31,130 bases of DNA from CAZCBJ01 sp964496705 (GCA_964496705.1 CAZCBJ010000021.1:1-31130), one strand, 5' to 3'; shown: positions 14,776 to 24,044, numbered from the stretch's first letter. Made by a program: numbers and translations. Notes: generated by a model from the letters alone, not told the origin.

Positions 14776-17204
14776 TTATGGCAGCGGCGCGTAATACACC
14801 TGATTGCCAAAGGCGACAAACACACGGCGGGCGACGGTGAGTTCGGGGGTGATGGTGAAAGCAGTNNNNNNNNNNNNNNNNNNNNNNNNNNNNNNNCCGG
14901 CAGGGGGTTTTCGCCGCGCGGGTCGGGGCGCAGCGTCTGCTGCAGGTTGAGCGCGGTGCTGAAATGATAAATTGACGGCGTTTCGGCGTCCAGCAGATAC
15001 AACGAGAACGGTTGAGTATATTCCATCTGGACAAAACGCGTATTGGGCATGACGATCGGACGGGTATCGCTGTCCTCATTCGGGACATACGGCATGGGAT
15101 CCGTACAACGGGTGGAGGCGTAGGTAAAACCGCTGTAGGTGCACTTGGTCATGCGCCCGTCCTTGTGCAACATGAACAGGTTGTCAGCAAAGACAGACAT
15201 GTCCACCACATCCGCGACATACGGCACCTCATCGCCGAAGAACATGGCGGGATGTTCTCCCAGGATGAAATCCGAATTGCTGGTATATGCCCACACTGCC
15301 GACAGCTTATTATCCAGAACATATAAATTCTGCTGGAAATAAGCGAATTGAGCGATGTTGCCCCACACACTGGCGGGCAAGGGCAAGGAGAGCGACAACG
15401 GATTGTCCCCCGCCACGCATAGCAACAGATTGCCGCCGCTGTCCAACGCCAAAAGGGAGGCACGGTTGGGAGCGATGGGCGGGATGGTGATAATGTCGAT
15501 CAGCCGGGTGATGATGATCCCGCCGGAGGGACCCGGCGCGCAGCGAAATTGGGGGTCCACCATGTAGCCGTCACCGGTCAGAAACATGCGCAGCACACGC
15601 CCCTGGTTGCCATCCAACAGGTACACGTCTGTGCCGCTGGCAGCCATGCGAACGATGTTGATCGAGCTGGCGAAACCGCCCGGAATGGCCGGAGCCAGTT
15701 CCAGGCGCACCACCCCGTCCAGATTGTCCAGCGCAGTCTGCGCGCGGTTGTGCAAAGCGCGCGTCTCGTCGGTGCGGCCATACTTTTCGGCCTTGACCAG
15801 CAAATCCAACACCTGGTTGTAAGTGTTGCGCTTGAGTGCGGCGTCCTTCTGTTCCTCAACCTTTTGCATCATCTCTTGCGCCTGCTGGAAGTAGAGCGCC
15901 TGCTGCTGCGATTGACCGCGGCGGTAATAGACGGTCATCGCCACGGCAACCACCGCCAGCGGGACGATGACGGCAATGAACAAGAGCACACCCGCCGAAG
16001 CGGAAGGCGCCCGCTCGGCCTGTCCCGGCAGCAGGCGACCCAGAAAGCCGCCCACGGCAGCGGATAACCGCTGGCGGAAGCTCCGCCAGCGCAACCAGTC
16101 CGCCGCCAGCTTCTTGCGCAATTCCTCGCTGCGATCCACAGCCGGCTTTGGCGGCGCAGGCGTGGCAGGTTTGGCGCGCGCTGCGCGGGCTGGGTGAGAT
16201 GACTGGGGCTGTGCTGCCCGCCGCCGGGGCGAAGCCGGCGCGGGGGTTGACGGCTGGCTGGCAGGCGGGGAAGATTCGGCTGGCGCTGGAGGAATCTGTG
16301 CTACAGTCTCTGCGACCGATTCGGAAGGCGGCGCTGAAGGTGGAGCAGTCGGCTCCGGCGCGGAGGTTTTATCTTGAGTAAATTCCTGCGCTTGATCCGG
16401 CGGGGCAATCTCCGCCACGTCCGGCAATCCGGATTGCGGCATGACGGACGGGGGCGCAGGCTGTTGCTCAACCGGCAGGGCAGGTTCGGGGATTTCCCCG
16501 GCGGGTTGTCCGGCGGGCTGTGTGACGCGCAGGCGCAGACGGCGCACCAAACCGCCGCCCTTCTGGAATTGCACCACACCCGCCTGCAGGTCAGGTCCCG
16601 CCTGGTTGAGCAGCCGCCGGCGCAGGTGATCCAGAGTCAGGCCGGGCGAGCCGGCCAGCGACTCAGGCGTCCAGCTTTCAGAAGGGGCCAGCGAAAGGAC
16701 AAGCAAATCCCCGGGCTGGATTGACTCTTGGAAATAGCGCAGGTTCAGCGTGCGCCCCAGTCCCACCCCCCGCCCGGCGGAGATATCGCTGTAATCCTGA
16801 ACCCAGGCGCGGGTGAGGGTAAGCGCATGCGTTTCGCCCGCCTGCAGCAGGTACAGCGATTCGTTGTGCAGCACAGCCACGCTAAGCGGGCCAAAAATCT
16901 GCACCCCCTCGCGGGCAGTTTTCAGGTTACCCTCCAGCAGAAGGCCGTTCAACTTCTCAACTGCAGCGCGCATCCCCGCAGTGACCGTGCCGGCGGAGGT
17001 GAAATATTGGTCCGACAATAACTGAAAAAGCTCCTCATAAGTCGAGGCAGCCACACCGCTCCCAAAGGAAAACAGCGCGATCAGGAAATCCCTGGTGCGC
17101 AACCGGACGGCTTTTTTGGGAGCGGCGGCGGCGAAAAAGCCGGGCAATTCAGGTTGATTCTGGTAACCCCTGAGGTGAATGGTGAAGGTGTAAAGGTCGA
17201 ACAC
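14776..17204 (-). CDS. PP2C-like domain / transmembrane / beta-propeller protein (interrupted by assembly gap)
   Basis: Large membrane protein. The N-terminal about 230 residues look like a divergent PPM/PP2C phosphatase fold (YLLQAGETHALTLTR, GRGVGLGRT, IQPGDLLVLSLAPSE), but the canonical metal-binding Asp motifs are not obvious, so it may be catalytically dead. A long Pro/Ala-rich linker, a basic patch, one membrane helix (LLFIAVIVPLAVVAVAM), a helical coiled-coil stretch (QQQALYFQQAQEMMQKVEEQKDA) and a beta-propeller-like C-terminal half follow. Past the N run the reading resumes in another frame and ends FGNQVYYAPLP, stop at 14776. GTG 17204 is the suggested start, because a TATAAT lies just upstream and the ATG at 17282 would overlap the divergent gene. 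Function unknown; a surface-linked signalling protein is plausible. Confidence 0.75.
14866..14896. other. Assembly gap (31 N) inside the PP2C-like/propeller gene
   Basis: Undetermined bases. The reading frames on either side are joined only if the true gap length is 2 modulo 3 (for example 29 or 32), so 31 is an estimate or carries a one-base error. Confidence 0.98.
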
Positions 17205-17210
17205 AGATTT

Positions 17211-17216
17211 ATTATA
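17211..17216 (-). promoter_or_regulatory. Candidate -10 box for the PP2C-like gene
   Basis: TATAAT on the minus strand. The predicted transcription start falls at or next to GTG 17204, so the message could be leaderless or start further inside the frame. Confidence 0.45.
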
Positions 17217-17280
17217 CAATGAGATAATGGATTGGATGGAAGGCGGTTGATCCATCCCCGGTTGACAACGGAGGCAAACC

Positions 17281-18081
17281 ATGCAAAAAATTGATATTCA
17301 CTTGCATACCACTCGTGAGAGCGGCGATAACATGGACGCCTATGTGCGTTTGATGGATGAACACGGCGTGAGTGCCGGGCTAGTGCATGCCATCCCACAT
17401 CAACATTGGTCTGATGATTACCCACCGGATTACGATGACGATCAAGCCGTTCTGTCTGCCTGCCAAAGGCATCCGGGGCGGCTGTACGGCTCGGTGTATC
17501 TTGACCTGCGCGAAGCGCGTGAGGTCAACATCCAGAAAATTGAGCGCTATGCTGCTGAAGGGTTCAAATGCGTCAAAATGTTCCCCAACCTGGGATTTGA
17601 TCCCAATGATGAAATCCATGAGCCGGTCTGGGAAGTAATCGAGCGTCTGGGTTTGGCTTGCCTGTCGCACTGCGGCTGGCTGATGCCCAGCAGCCGACAT
17701 CCGGGCATGCGCCTCAGCTCGCTGACCGCCTCACCCTTTCACTTTGAGGTACCGGCGCGCCGCCACCCGGGGATCAACTTCATTTTTGCCCACTTCGGCG
17801 GCGGCGCCACTTACCTGGAAACCATCACGCTGTGCGAGCGGCTGCCCAATTGTTTTGCCGACTGCACGCCCGGTTGGGGGCGCTGGGTCTGGGCGCACCG
17901 ACTGCCGGGCTTGGAGGATTTTCCGCTCGATCACTTTCTTTATGGAACAGACAATACCCCCCAGGGCGATTACAGTCAGGATGAGCGTTGGTGGCGCGAT
18001 CTGCTGGCTGACATGGGACGAACAGCGGAAGAGATTGAGCTGTTTTTTAGCGGGAATGCCGCCAGAATTTTGAAATTATAA
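17281..18081 (+). CDS. Amidohydrolase-family metal-dependent hydrolase (amidohydrolase_2 type)
   Basis: A cytoplasmic TIM-barrel hydrolase of 266 residues. The metal-site pattern is visible in order: IDIHLHTT (HxH after the first strand), FKCVKMFPN (strand with Lys), SHCGW (His), FAHFGGG (His) and YGTDN (Asp at the last strand). It belongs to the ACMSD/uronate-type amidohydrolase_2 group, which includes decarboxylases and lactonases. Start ATG 17281 follows GGAGG. L-fucose isomerase begins 83 bases downstream on the same strand. Some fucose pathways use a lactonase from a related amidohydrolase group, but that route bypasses the isomerase, so the link is only suggestive. Substrate unknown. 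Confidence 0.85.
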   Translation: MQKIDIHLHTTRESGDNMDAYVRLMDEHGVSAGLVHAIPHQHWSDDYPPDYDDDQAVLSACQRHPGRLYGSVYLDLREAREVNIQKIERYAAEGFKCVKMFPNLGFDPNDEIHEPVWEVIERLGLACLSHCGWLMPSSRHPGMRLSSLTASPFHFEVPARRHPGINFIFAHFGGGATYLETITLCERLPNCFADCTPGWGRWVWAHRLPGLEDFPLDHFLYGTDNTPQGDYSQDERWWRDLLADMGRTAEEIELFFSGNAARILKL

Positions 18082-18164
18082 TTGGCAGGCTTTCCAAGAT
18101 TTTCGGGTTAGTGATATAAATAGTTTGACTCCAAAGTCATTATGATCCATAGGAGAGAAAATCG

Positions 18165-19955
18165 ATGTCCTCCACACACTCTCGTTTCATCGGAATGCGT
18201 CCAAAAATTGGCATTCGCCCGGCGATTGACGGGCGCTGGGGCGGGGTGCGCGAATCATTGGAAGGTCCCACCATGGGACTGGCCAAAGCGGCCGCCGAGT
18301 TGTTTTCCAGCCATTTGCGCCACGCCGACGGCGCGCCGGTTGAGTGCGTGATCGCCGAGCGCTGCATCGGCGGCGCGGCTGAAGCAGCCATGTCCGCCGA
18401 CCAGTTCGCCCGCGCAGGGGTCGGTCTGACGCTGACGGTCACCCCTTGTTGGTGCTACGGCTCTGAAACCATGGATATGGACCCGTTGATGCCCAAAGCG
18501 GTGTGGGGTTTCAACGGCACCGAGCGTCCGGGAGCGGTGTATCTGGCAGCAGTGATGGCTGCCCATGCCCAGAAGGGCCTGCCGGCCTTCAAAATCTACG
18601 GGCATAATGTCCAGGATATCGGCGACAACAGCATTCCCGAAGATGTGCGCGAGCGGCTGCTGCAATTTGCGCGCGCCGGGCTGGCGGTGGCGACCCTGCG
18701 TGGAAAATCATACCTCGGCATGGGCGGCACCTCGATGGGCATTGCCGGTGCGATGGTCAACGCAGATTTTCTGGAAGCCTACCTGGGTATGCGCGCCGAG
18801 ATGGTGGATATGAGCGAATTTACCCGCCGCATCGAAGAGAACATCTTCGACCCGGTGGAGTTCAACAAAGCCCTGGCCTGGGTGAAGAAAACCTGTATAG
18901 AAGGCAAAGATTACAATCCTCCCGAAAAGCAGAGCTCCCGCCAGCGAAAGGATTGGGAATGGGAATTCTGCGTCAAGATGGCACTGGTGGCGCGCGACCT
19001 TATGGTCGGCAACCCGCGGCTGGCCGAATTGGGATACGGCGAAGAAGCCCTGGGGCACAACGCCATTGCGGGCGGATTCCAGGGGCAGCGGCAGTGGACT
19101 GACCATTTCCCCAACGGCGACTTCATGGAGGCCATCCTGTGCTCCAGCTTTGACTGGAACGGCATCCGCCAGCCCTACATGGTGGCCACGGAAAACGATC
19201 ATCTCAATGCCCTGAGCATGCTGTTCGGACACCTGCTGACCGGCACAGCGCAGGTATTTGCCGATGTGCGCACCTACTGGAGCCCTGACTCGGTGCGGCG
19301 GGTGACCGGTTACACACCTTCCGGGTTGGCATCTGATGGGTTCATCCACCTGATCAACTCCGGCCCGGCGGCGCTGGATGGCTGCGGGCGGCAGAAAATC
19401 CAGGGGCGCCCGGCGATCAAACCCTTCTGGGAGATCAGCCAGGCTGAGATGGTAGCCTGCCTGGCTGCCACCACCTGGCATCCGGGCGATCTGGGTTACT
19501 TCCGCGGCGGCGGCTGGTCTTCGCATTTTGTCACCTGCGGCGGCATGCCCGTCACCATGTCGCGGCTTAATCTGGTTAAGGGCCTCGGACCGGTGTTTCA
19601 GGTCGCCGAGGGCTGGATCGTGGAGTTGCCGGACGATGTGCATGTGGTGCTCGATGAGCGCACCAACCCAACCTGGCCCACGACCTGGTTTGTGCCCAAT
19701 GTGACTGGCAAGGGCGCATTTCGCGATGTATACTCAATGATGGACAACTGGGGCGCCAACCACGGCGCATTCAGTTACGGACACATCGGCGCTGACCTGA
19801 TCACCCTGGCCAGCATGCTGCGCATCCCGGTCAATATGCACAACGTCGCCGATGAGAAAGTCTTCCGCCCGGCGGCCTGGGCTTCCTTTGGCACATCCGA
19901 CCTGGAGGGCGCCGATTTCCGCGCCTGCGCAGCCTACGGACCACTCTACGAATAA
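18165..19955 (+). CDS. fucI: L-fucose isomerase
   Basis: Interconverts L-fucose and L-fuculose (also D-arabinose and D-ribulose) using manganese, in the cytoplasm. The 596-residue product aligns along its whole length with the E. coli enzyme as I remember it: KIGIRPAIDGR, VTPCWCYGSETMDMDP, WGFNGTERPGAVYLAA, GFQGQRQWTDHFPNGD, INSGPAALDG, NPTWPTTWF and NWGANHGAF. The catalytic and metal residues are present as Glu343 (ATEND), Asp367 (FADVRTYW) and His533. Start ATG 18165 follows AGGAGAG. A methyltransferase begins 4 bases after the stop. No fuculokinase or aldolase is adjacent, so the rest of the pathway must be encoded elsewhere. Confidence 0.97.
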   Translation: MSSTHSRFIGMRPKIGIRPAIDGRWGGVRESLEGPTMGLAKAAAELFSSHLRHADGAPVECVIAERCIGGAAEAAMSADQFARAGVGLTLTVTPCWCYGSETMDMDPLMPKAVWGFNGTERPGAVYLAAVMAAHAQKGLPAFKIYGHNVQDIGDNSIPEDVRERLLQFARAGLAVATLRGKSYLGMGGTSMGIAGAMVNADFLEAYLGMRAEMVDMSEFTRRIEENIFDPVEFNKALAWVKKTCIEGKDYNPPEKQSSRQRKDWEWEFCVKMALVARDLMVGNPRLAELGYGEEALGHNAIAGGFQGQRQWTDHFPNGDFMEAILCSSFDWNGIRQPYMVATENDHLNALSMLFGHLLTGTAQVFADVRTYWSPDSVRRVTGYTPSGLASDGFIHLINSGPAALDGCGRQKIQGRPAIKPFWEISQAEMVACLAATTWHPGDLGYFRGGGWSSHFVTCGGMPVTMSRLNLVKGLGPVFQVAEGWIVELPDDVHVVLDERTNPTWPTTWFVPNVTGKGAFRDVYSMMDNWGANHGAFSYGHIGADLITLASMLRIPVNMHNVADEKVFRPAAWASFGTSDLEGADFRACAAYGPLYE

Positions 19956-19959
19956 CGCA

Positions 19960-20778
19960 TTGAGGACCAAAATCACACTCACCCGCGAGATGGAAACCCT
20001 CCTGATTCCGCTGTATTACCGGGCTCTGGAGGGACGAAAAACCAATCCCCTCCTCGAAGATCCCAAAGCAGAAGAAATACTGGCGCAGGTGGATTTTGAT
20101 TTTTCGCGCATCAAAGCGCACGGCGGTTCGCCGGTCACCATGGTGCTGCGCGCAGTCCAATTGGACCGATGGACGCAGGCATGGGTGGACGCTCATCCGG
20201 ACGGTGTGGTGTTGGGATTGGGCTGCGGTTTGGACAGCCGCTGTCTGCGGGTGAGCGGGCAGGGTGTGGATTGGGTGGACCTGGATTTTCCTGAGGTCAT
20301 CGAACTGCGGCGGCAGTTCTACACGGAGCATGACCGCTACCACATGCTGCCCTCCTCTGTCACCGCGCTGGAATGGATGGAGCAGGTGCAGGCGCGCGGT
20401 CGCCCCGTTCTTATGGTTGGCGAAGGTCTGTTCATGTATCTCGAGGAAAAAAATGTGCGCGAAGTCTTTTGCGCGCTCACCCGCACATTCCCCGGCTGCA
20501 GCCTGATCTTCGACGCCTTCACCCCGCTGACCGTGCGCAGTCTGAACCGGCGCCACCAAACGCTGCGCGAGATGGGAGCGGTGGTGCAGTGGGGCATTGA
20601 GGATGCGCGCGAGATAGAGCGCTGGGGCTGCGGGCTCAAGCTGCGCGAAGAATGGTTCTACAACAATCCGCAGAAATCTCGCGGATGGGTTTCGGGATGC
20701 GTTTGGGCTTTGGATTGGCCGGATGGTTTCCGGGCGTGTTCAAAGTCCACCGTCTGCTGTACTTTACCAGTTAGGTGA
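19960..20778 (+). CDS. Class I SAM methyltransferase, LCMT/PPM family; probable C-terminal frameshift
   Basis: Resembles the leucine carboxyl methyltransferase family of SAM-dependent O-methyltransferases. Motifs: ETLLIPLYYRALEGRK at the N-terminus, VVLGLGCGLDSRCLR (SAM loop), DLDFPEVIELRR, and MVGEGLFMYLEEKNV. Homologous sequence begins before ATG 19990, so TTG 19960, 4 bases after the fucI stop, is the better start, though it lacks a clear ribosome site. The last 40 or so residues in this frame are atypical. The -1 frame from about 20670 instead gives GLAGWFPGVFKVHRLLYFTS, stop at 20774, which resembles the usual family ending. A one- or two-base indel near 20655-20690 is therefore likely. 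Substrate unknown; co-transcription with fucI may be incidental. Confidence 0.8.
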   Translation: MRTKITLTREMETLLIPLYYRALEGRKTNPLLEDPKAEEILAQVDFDFSRIKAHGGSPVTMVLRAVQLDRWTQAWVDAHPDGVVLGLGCGLDSRCLRVSGQGVDWVDLDFPEVIELRRQFYTEHDRYHMLPSSVTALEWMEQVQARGRPVLMVGEGLFMYLEEKNVREVFCALTRTFPGCSLIFDAFTPLTVRSLNRRHQTLREMGAVVQWGIEDAREIERWGCGLKLREEWFYNNPQKSRGWVSGCVWALDWPDGFRACSKSTVCCTLPVR

Positions 20779-20839
20779 ACTGCTTCAGGCGTCGGAGCAG
20801 GAACCTGGTGACCAACGGCGCTGAAAAGGACGAAATACA

Positions 20840-21841
20840 ATGAGCCTTCCTTTACGCATTGCCACCTTCAATCTCGAAAATCTGGATGCCGACCCAACCC
20901 CACCGGTGACCTCAGGCAGCCGTCCCAGCCTGGCGCGGCGCATCCAGGTGATGCGCCCGCAATTGCTTCGCCTGCGCGCCGATATCCTCTGCCTGCAGGA
21001 AGTGCATGCCCAGGAAGGGCAGGGCGGCGGGGTGAGCCTGGATGCCTTGCAGCAATTGCTCGCCAACACGCCCTATGCCGGGTTTCACCTGGCCTGCACC
21101 AAAACGCAGCAGGGCAGGCCCTTCCGTGAGCGAAACCTGGTGGTGCTCAGCCGTTTTCCCATTCAGGAAGTGCACCAGGTGATGAATGAACTGGTGCAGA
21201 AACCAGCCTATCGGATGGTGACAGCCAACCCAGCGCAGCTCGAAGCAAAAGAGATCGGCTGGGAGCGACCGCTGCTGCACGTGGAAATTGATTTGCAGGG
21301 CAGCCGTCTGCACATGATCAACCTGCACTTGAAATCCAAAATGCCAGTGCCCATTGACGGGCAATATAACAGCCGCGTCTCCGCCTGGATGAGCGTGGAC
21401 GGCTGGGCGGAGGGCTATTTCCTGTCATCGCTCAAGCGGATCGGGCAGGCGTTGGAAGCACGGCGGCTGATCGACCGCATTTTTGAAAATGATGAGGCGG
21501 CCTGGATTGCCATTTGCGGCGACTTCAACGCCGACTTCGACGACGTTCCCATCGCTGCCATCCGCGGACAGGTGGAGGAAACCGGTAATCCGGCGCTGGC
21601 CAACCGCATCATGATCCCTTGCGAATTCAGCGTGCCAGAATCCTCGCGCTATTCGCTGCTGCACCTGGGTCAGAAGACCATGCTGGACCATATCCTGGTC
21701 TCGCGCGGGCTGCTGGGCAGCTACCTGCACACCGAAATCCACAATGAAGCCCTGCCGGACGAATCCGGCGCGTTCCACACCGACATCAAGTTCCCGGAAT
21801 CAGACCACGCGCCGGTGGTGGCGGAATTTTTGTTGAGTTAA
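20840..21841 (+). CDS. Endonuclease/exonuclease/phosphatase (EEP) family enzyme
   Basis: A metal-dependent phosphodiester or phosphomonoester hydrolase of 333 residues with the DNase I-like fold. The signature order is complete: TFNLEN, LCLQEVHA, NLVVLSRFPI, INLHLKSK, ICGDFNADFDD, MLDHILVS and SDHAPVVAEF, so all catalytic Asn, Glu, Asp and His positions are filled. There is no signal peptide, so it is probably cytoplasmic. The substrate within the superfamily (DNA, inositol phosphate, sphingomyelin or others) cannot be told from sequence. Start ATG 20840 follows AAAAGGA. It may be transcribed with the methyltransferase 61 bases upstream. It ends convergent with the oxidoreductase gene. Confidence 0.93.
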   Translation: MSLPLRIATFNLENLDADPTPPVTSGSRPSLARRIQVMRPQLLRLRADILCLQEVHAQEGQGGGVSLDALQQLLANTPYAGFHLACTKTQQGRPFRERNLVVLSRFPIQEVHQVMNELVQKPAYRMVTANPAQLEAKEIGWERPLLHVEIDLQGSRLHMINLHLKSKMPVPIDGQYNSRVSAWMSVDGWAEGYFLSSLKRIGQALEARRLIDRIFENDEAAWIAICGDFNADFDDVPIAAIRGQVEETGNPALANRIMIPCEFSVPESSRYSLLHLGQKTMLDHILVSRGLLGSYLHTEIHNEALPDESGAFHTDIKFPESDHAPVVAEFLLS

Positions 21842-21862
21842 GTCCGGATTATAAACCGCCGA

Positions 21863-21879
21863 TTGTCTACCTTAGACAA
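21863..21879. terminator. Weak hairpin between convergent genes
   Basis: TTGTCTA (21863-21869) pairs with TAGACAA (21873-21879) around a 3-base loop. The oxidoreductase stop codon lies inside it. The stem is A/T-rich and no T-tract follows, so terminator activity is uncertain. Confidence 0.3.
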
Positions 21880-23380
21880 ACGAGGTGAATTTTCGCCTGT
21901 CCTCCTTGCACAGCGCCTGGAGCAGCCGCCGGGCTGACATCACCCCGGTGGGCAGGCCGCCGCCGGGTTCCACCCACTGACCGCACATGTAAAAATTCTG
22001 CAAGCCCGGCAGCGTCTGGCGCATCGGCTTCATGATCACGCCGGCGTTTTGCGGGGTGATCAGCCAACCCTCAAAGCTGCCCTGCCAGTTGCCGGTGTAG
22101 CGCTCGAAGGTCAGCGGGGTGGCCACATCCACCATCTCCACCTGCCCGCCGATTCCCGGAAAGCGCTGCTCCAGCAGCCCGACCACGGTGCGGGCAATCT
22201 GTTCCTTTTTTTCCTCGTACTCGACCCGGTCCTCCGCCAACGCCTTCCAGTAATCATGACTGGAGGGCAGCATGACGATCAGGACATTCTTGCCCTCCGG
22301 CGCCAGGCTGGGATCGTGATGATAGAGATGGAAAGGCAGGTAATTCAGCGTTTGCCCGGCGATCTCCACCGGTTCATCGAGCTGATAGGTGACACCCGAA
22401 ACGGTCTTGGGCTCATTTTCAAACGAGCGGTTGACCCCCAGGGATACATACACCAGCGGCGGGAAGATTTTCCATTTTTCATACGGCTCGCGGACCTTGT
22501 CATCAGCATACTTTCCATCCAGCATCTTGAAGATGGTCGTATGCCCGTCCGCCGCCGAGATTACCCGCCCGGCGCGGTGCAGCGAGCCGTCAGCCAACTG
22601 CACACCCACAGCGCGGTCATTTTCGACCAGGATTTTCTCCACCCGGCTGCGGTAGTGAATCTGCCCGCCCAACTGCAGGTAGCGTTGTTCCAGCGCCCGC
22701 GACATTGGCAGCGAACCGCCCAGCGGGTACCCGGCGTTTTTGGTATGCTGATAAGCCAGTGTGAAAAACATGAAGAAAACCGAAAATTCGGGCATCCAAA
22801 GCTGACTCAGGCCTTCGCGCAGCAAAGGATCCTTGAACCGCCGCGCAAATTCCTCTGCTGAGGTGCTCATATAACGCTGCAAGTCCTTGCCGTATCGCGC
22901 GTACAACAGACCCATCTTCAGCGATTTCACCAGCCGGATGAGCGCCGGATCATCGCGCCGCTCCTGGCTCATCGCCACAGCCATCCGCACCCCATGGATG
23001 AAATCGCGGATGGGTTGCGCATCTTGCGGCGAAAGCTCCAACAAATGTTTCTCCAGCCTGTCCACGTCTGCATAAAAAACCAGCGTGCGCCCGTCCTTGC
23101 CCTCAAAGCGCACCGCCTCATCCAGGTTGATGAACTCGCGTCCCTGCGCCAGCCCGACCTCCTCCCAGAAACGGTGCATCGGGCTGGAGGGCGATGATCC
23201 CACCAGCCAATGAATACAGCCGTCAATGGTGTAACCCTTGCGCTTCCAGGCGGTGCACAGCCCGCCCGGCTGGTCATGCAGCTCAAAAATGCGCGTCTGA
23301 TAGCCGTTCATCTGAGCGTAAATCCCGGCACTCAATCCCGCAAAACCGGCGCCAATGATGATGATAGAACGATCTTCCAT
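21872..23380 (-). CDS. Phytoene desaturase-like FAD-dependent oxidoreductase (CrtI/retinol saturase type)
   Basis: A flavoprotein of 502 residues of the carotenoid desaturase/isomerase superfamily. The Rossmann FAD motif IIIIGAGFAGLSAGIYAQ starts at residue 5, followed by ELHDQPGGLCTAWKRKGYTIDGCIHWL. The C-terminal FAD-binding segment FYMCGQWVEPGGGLPTGVMSARRLL is also typical. The bacterial clade with this GGLCTAW pattern includes many uncharacterised members besides true carotenoid enzymes. No phytoene synthase or other carotenoid gene is nearby, so the substrate is uncertain. Start ATG 23380 follows AGAGGA. It is the last gene of a four-gene minus-strand operon, 22 bases after the SpoIIM-like gene. 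Confidence 0.9.
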   Translation of the reverse strand: MEDRSIIIIGAGFAGLSAGIYAQMNGYQTRIFELHDQPGGLCTAWKRKGYTIDGCIHWLVGSSPSSPMHRFWEEVGLAQGREFINLDEAVRFEGKDGRTLVFYADVDRLEKHLLELSPQDAQPIRDFIHGVRMAVAMSQERRDDPALIRLVKSLKMGLLYARYGKDLQRYMSTSAEEFARRFKDPLLREGLSQLWMPEFSVFFMFFTLAYQHTKNAGYPLGGSLPMSRALEQRYLQLGGQIHYRSRVEKILVENDRAVGVQLADGSLHRAGRVISAADGHTTIFKMLDGKYADDKVREPYEKWKIFPPLVYVSLGVNRSFENEPKTVSGVTYQLDEPVEIAGQTLNYLPFHLYHHDPSLAPEGKNVLIVMLPSSHDYWKALAEDRVEYEEKKEQIARTVVGLLEQRFPGIGGQVEMVDVATPLTFERYTGNWQGSFEGWLITPQNAGVIMKPMRQTLPGLQNFYMCGQWVEPGGGLPTGVMSARRLLQALCKEDRRKFTSFV

Positions 23381-23402
23381 GATTTTCCTCTTACTTTCTC
23401 AA

Positions 23403-24044
23403 TCAACCGCCCATGAATTTACCCATCAGGATGATTTCCAGCGCCTCATACAGCGCCGCCGCCAGCAGCACCGCCACAATCCAGACATACAGCCAGGCGG
23501 TCTTTTTCAGTCCTGCCACATACCCCCGCCAGGCGCTGGGGGCGCCGCTGCGCTTGAAAAAAAGAAAATTTCTGCCCTGCACAAAAGACGCCAGCATCGT
23601 CAGAATGTAAGCCTGACCTTCGAGGATCAGGACCACCATATGCGGGATCATGATCAGGCGCAGGGATGGATGAGCCGGGGAGAGGATCAGCCCCCAGAGG
23701 ATGGCGCGGTAAATCCCCAGCAGCATCCCGCTGAAGGGGAGGATCAACGAAGGCACGGTGATGCTCAACAGGCTGCCGATGAACAGATTGACCGCAAAGG
23801 TCAGCGCAAAAGCCGACAGCACCTGACCACCCACATAGGCGCCGCCCACCGATTTAAACGGTCCCTCCAGGAAAGCCTGCCCCGTGGTCTGCAGCAGGGT
23901 GTCCTGCAGGGCAGGATTGAATGCCACATACACCATGCCAACCGCCACCAGCCCGTAATAGATGATGTTGATCAGCAGATATACCTTGCGATTTTCACGG
24001 ATGAGCGCCAAAGCGGGGAGAAGATATTGTTTCATTGGGTTCAC
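23403..24044 (-). CDS. SpoIIM-like (DUF95) membrane protein
   Basis: An integral membrane protein of 213 residues with about six hydrophobic segments (roughly 21-42, 78-98, 97-125, 127-150, 187-205 and others). The central VPSLILPFSGMLLGIYRAILWG and the MIPHMVVLILEGQAYILTMLAS stretch, with a conserved His-Glu arrangement across two helices, fits the stage II sporulation protein M superfamily. That superfamily is broadly found in non-sporulating bacteria. The GTG start overlaps the M20 stop by 4 bases (GTGA), indicating translational coupling. A sporulation role is not implied; members are proposed to be membrane permease- or scaffold-like. Confidence 0.8.
   Translation of the reverse strand: MNPMKQYLLPALALIRENRKVYLLINIIYYGLVAVGMVYVAFNPALQDTLLQTTGQAFLEGPFKSVGGAYVGGQVLSAFALTFAVNLFIGSLLSITVPSLILPFSGMLLGIYRAILWGLILSPAHPSLRLIMIPHMVVLILEGQAYILTMLASFVQGRNFLFFKRSGAPSAWRGYVAGLKKTAWLYVWIVAVLLAAALYEALEIILMGKFMGG

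Noticed and set aside
18708..19643. Open frame of 311 codons antisense to fucI
   Set aside because: The fucI reading is unmistakable; the antisense product has no recognisable motif.
23403..24044. Evidence of sporulation from a SpoIIM-like gene
   Set aside because: This membrane family is widespread in non-sporulating bacteria, and no other sporulation gene is seen here.
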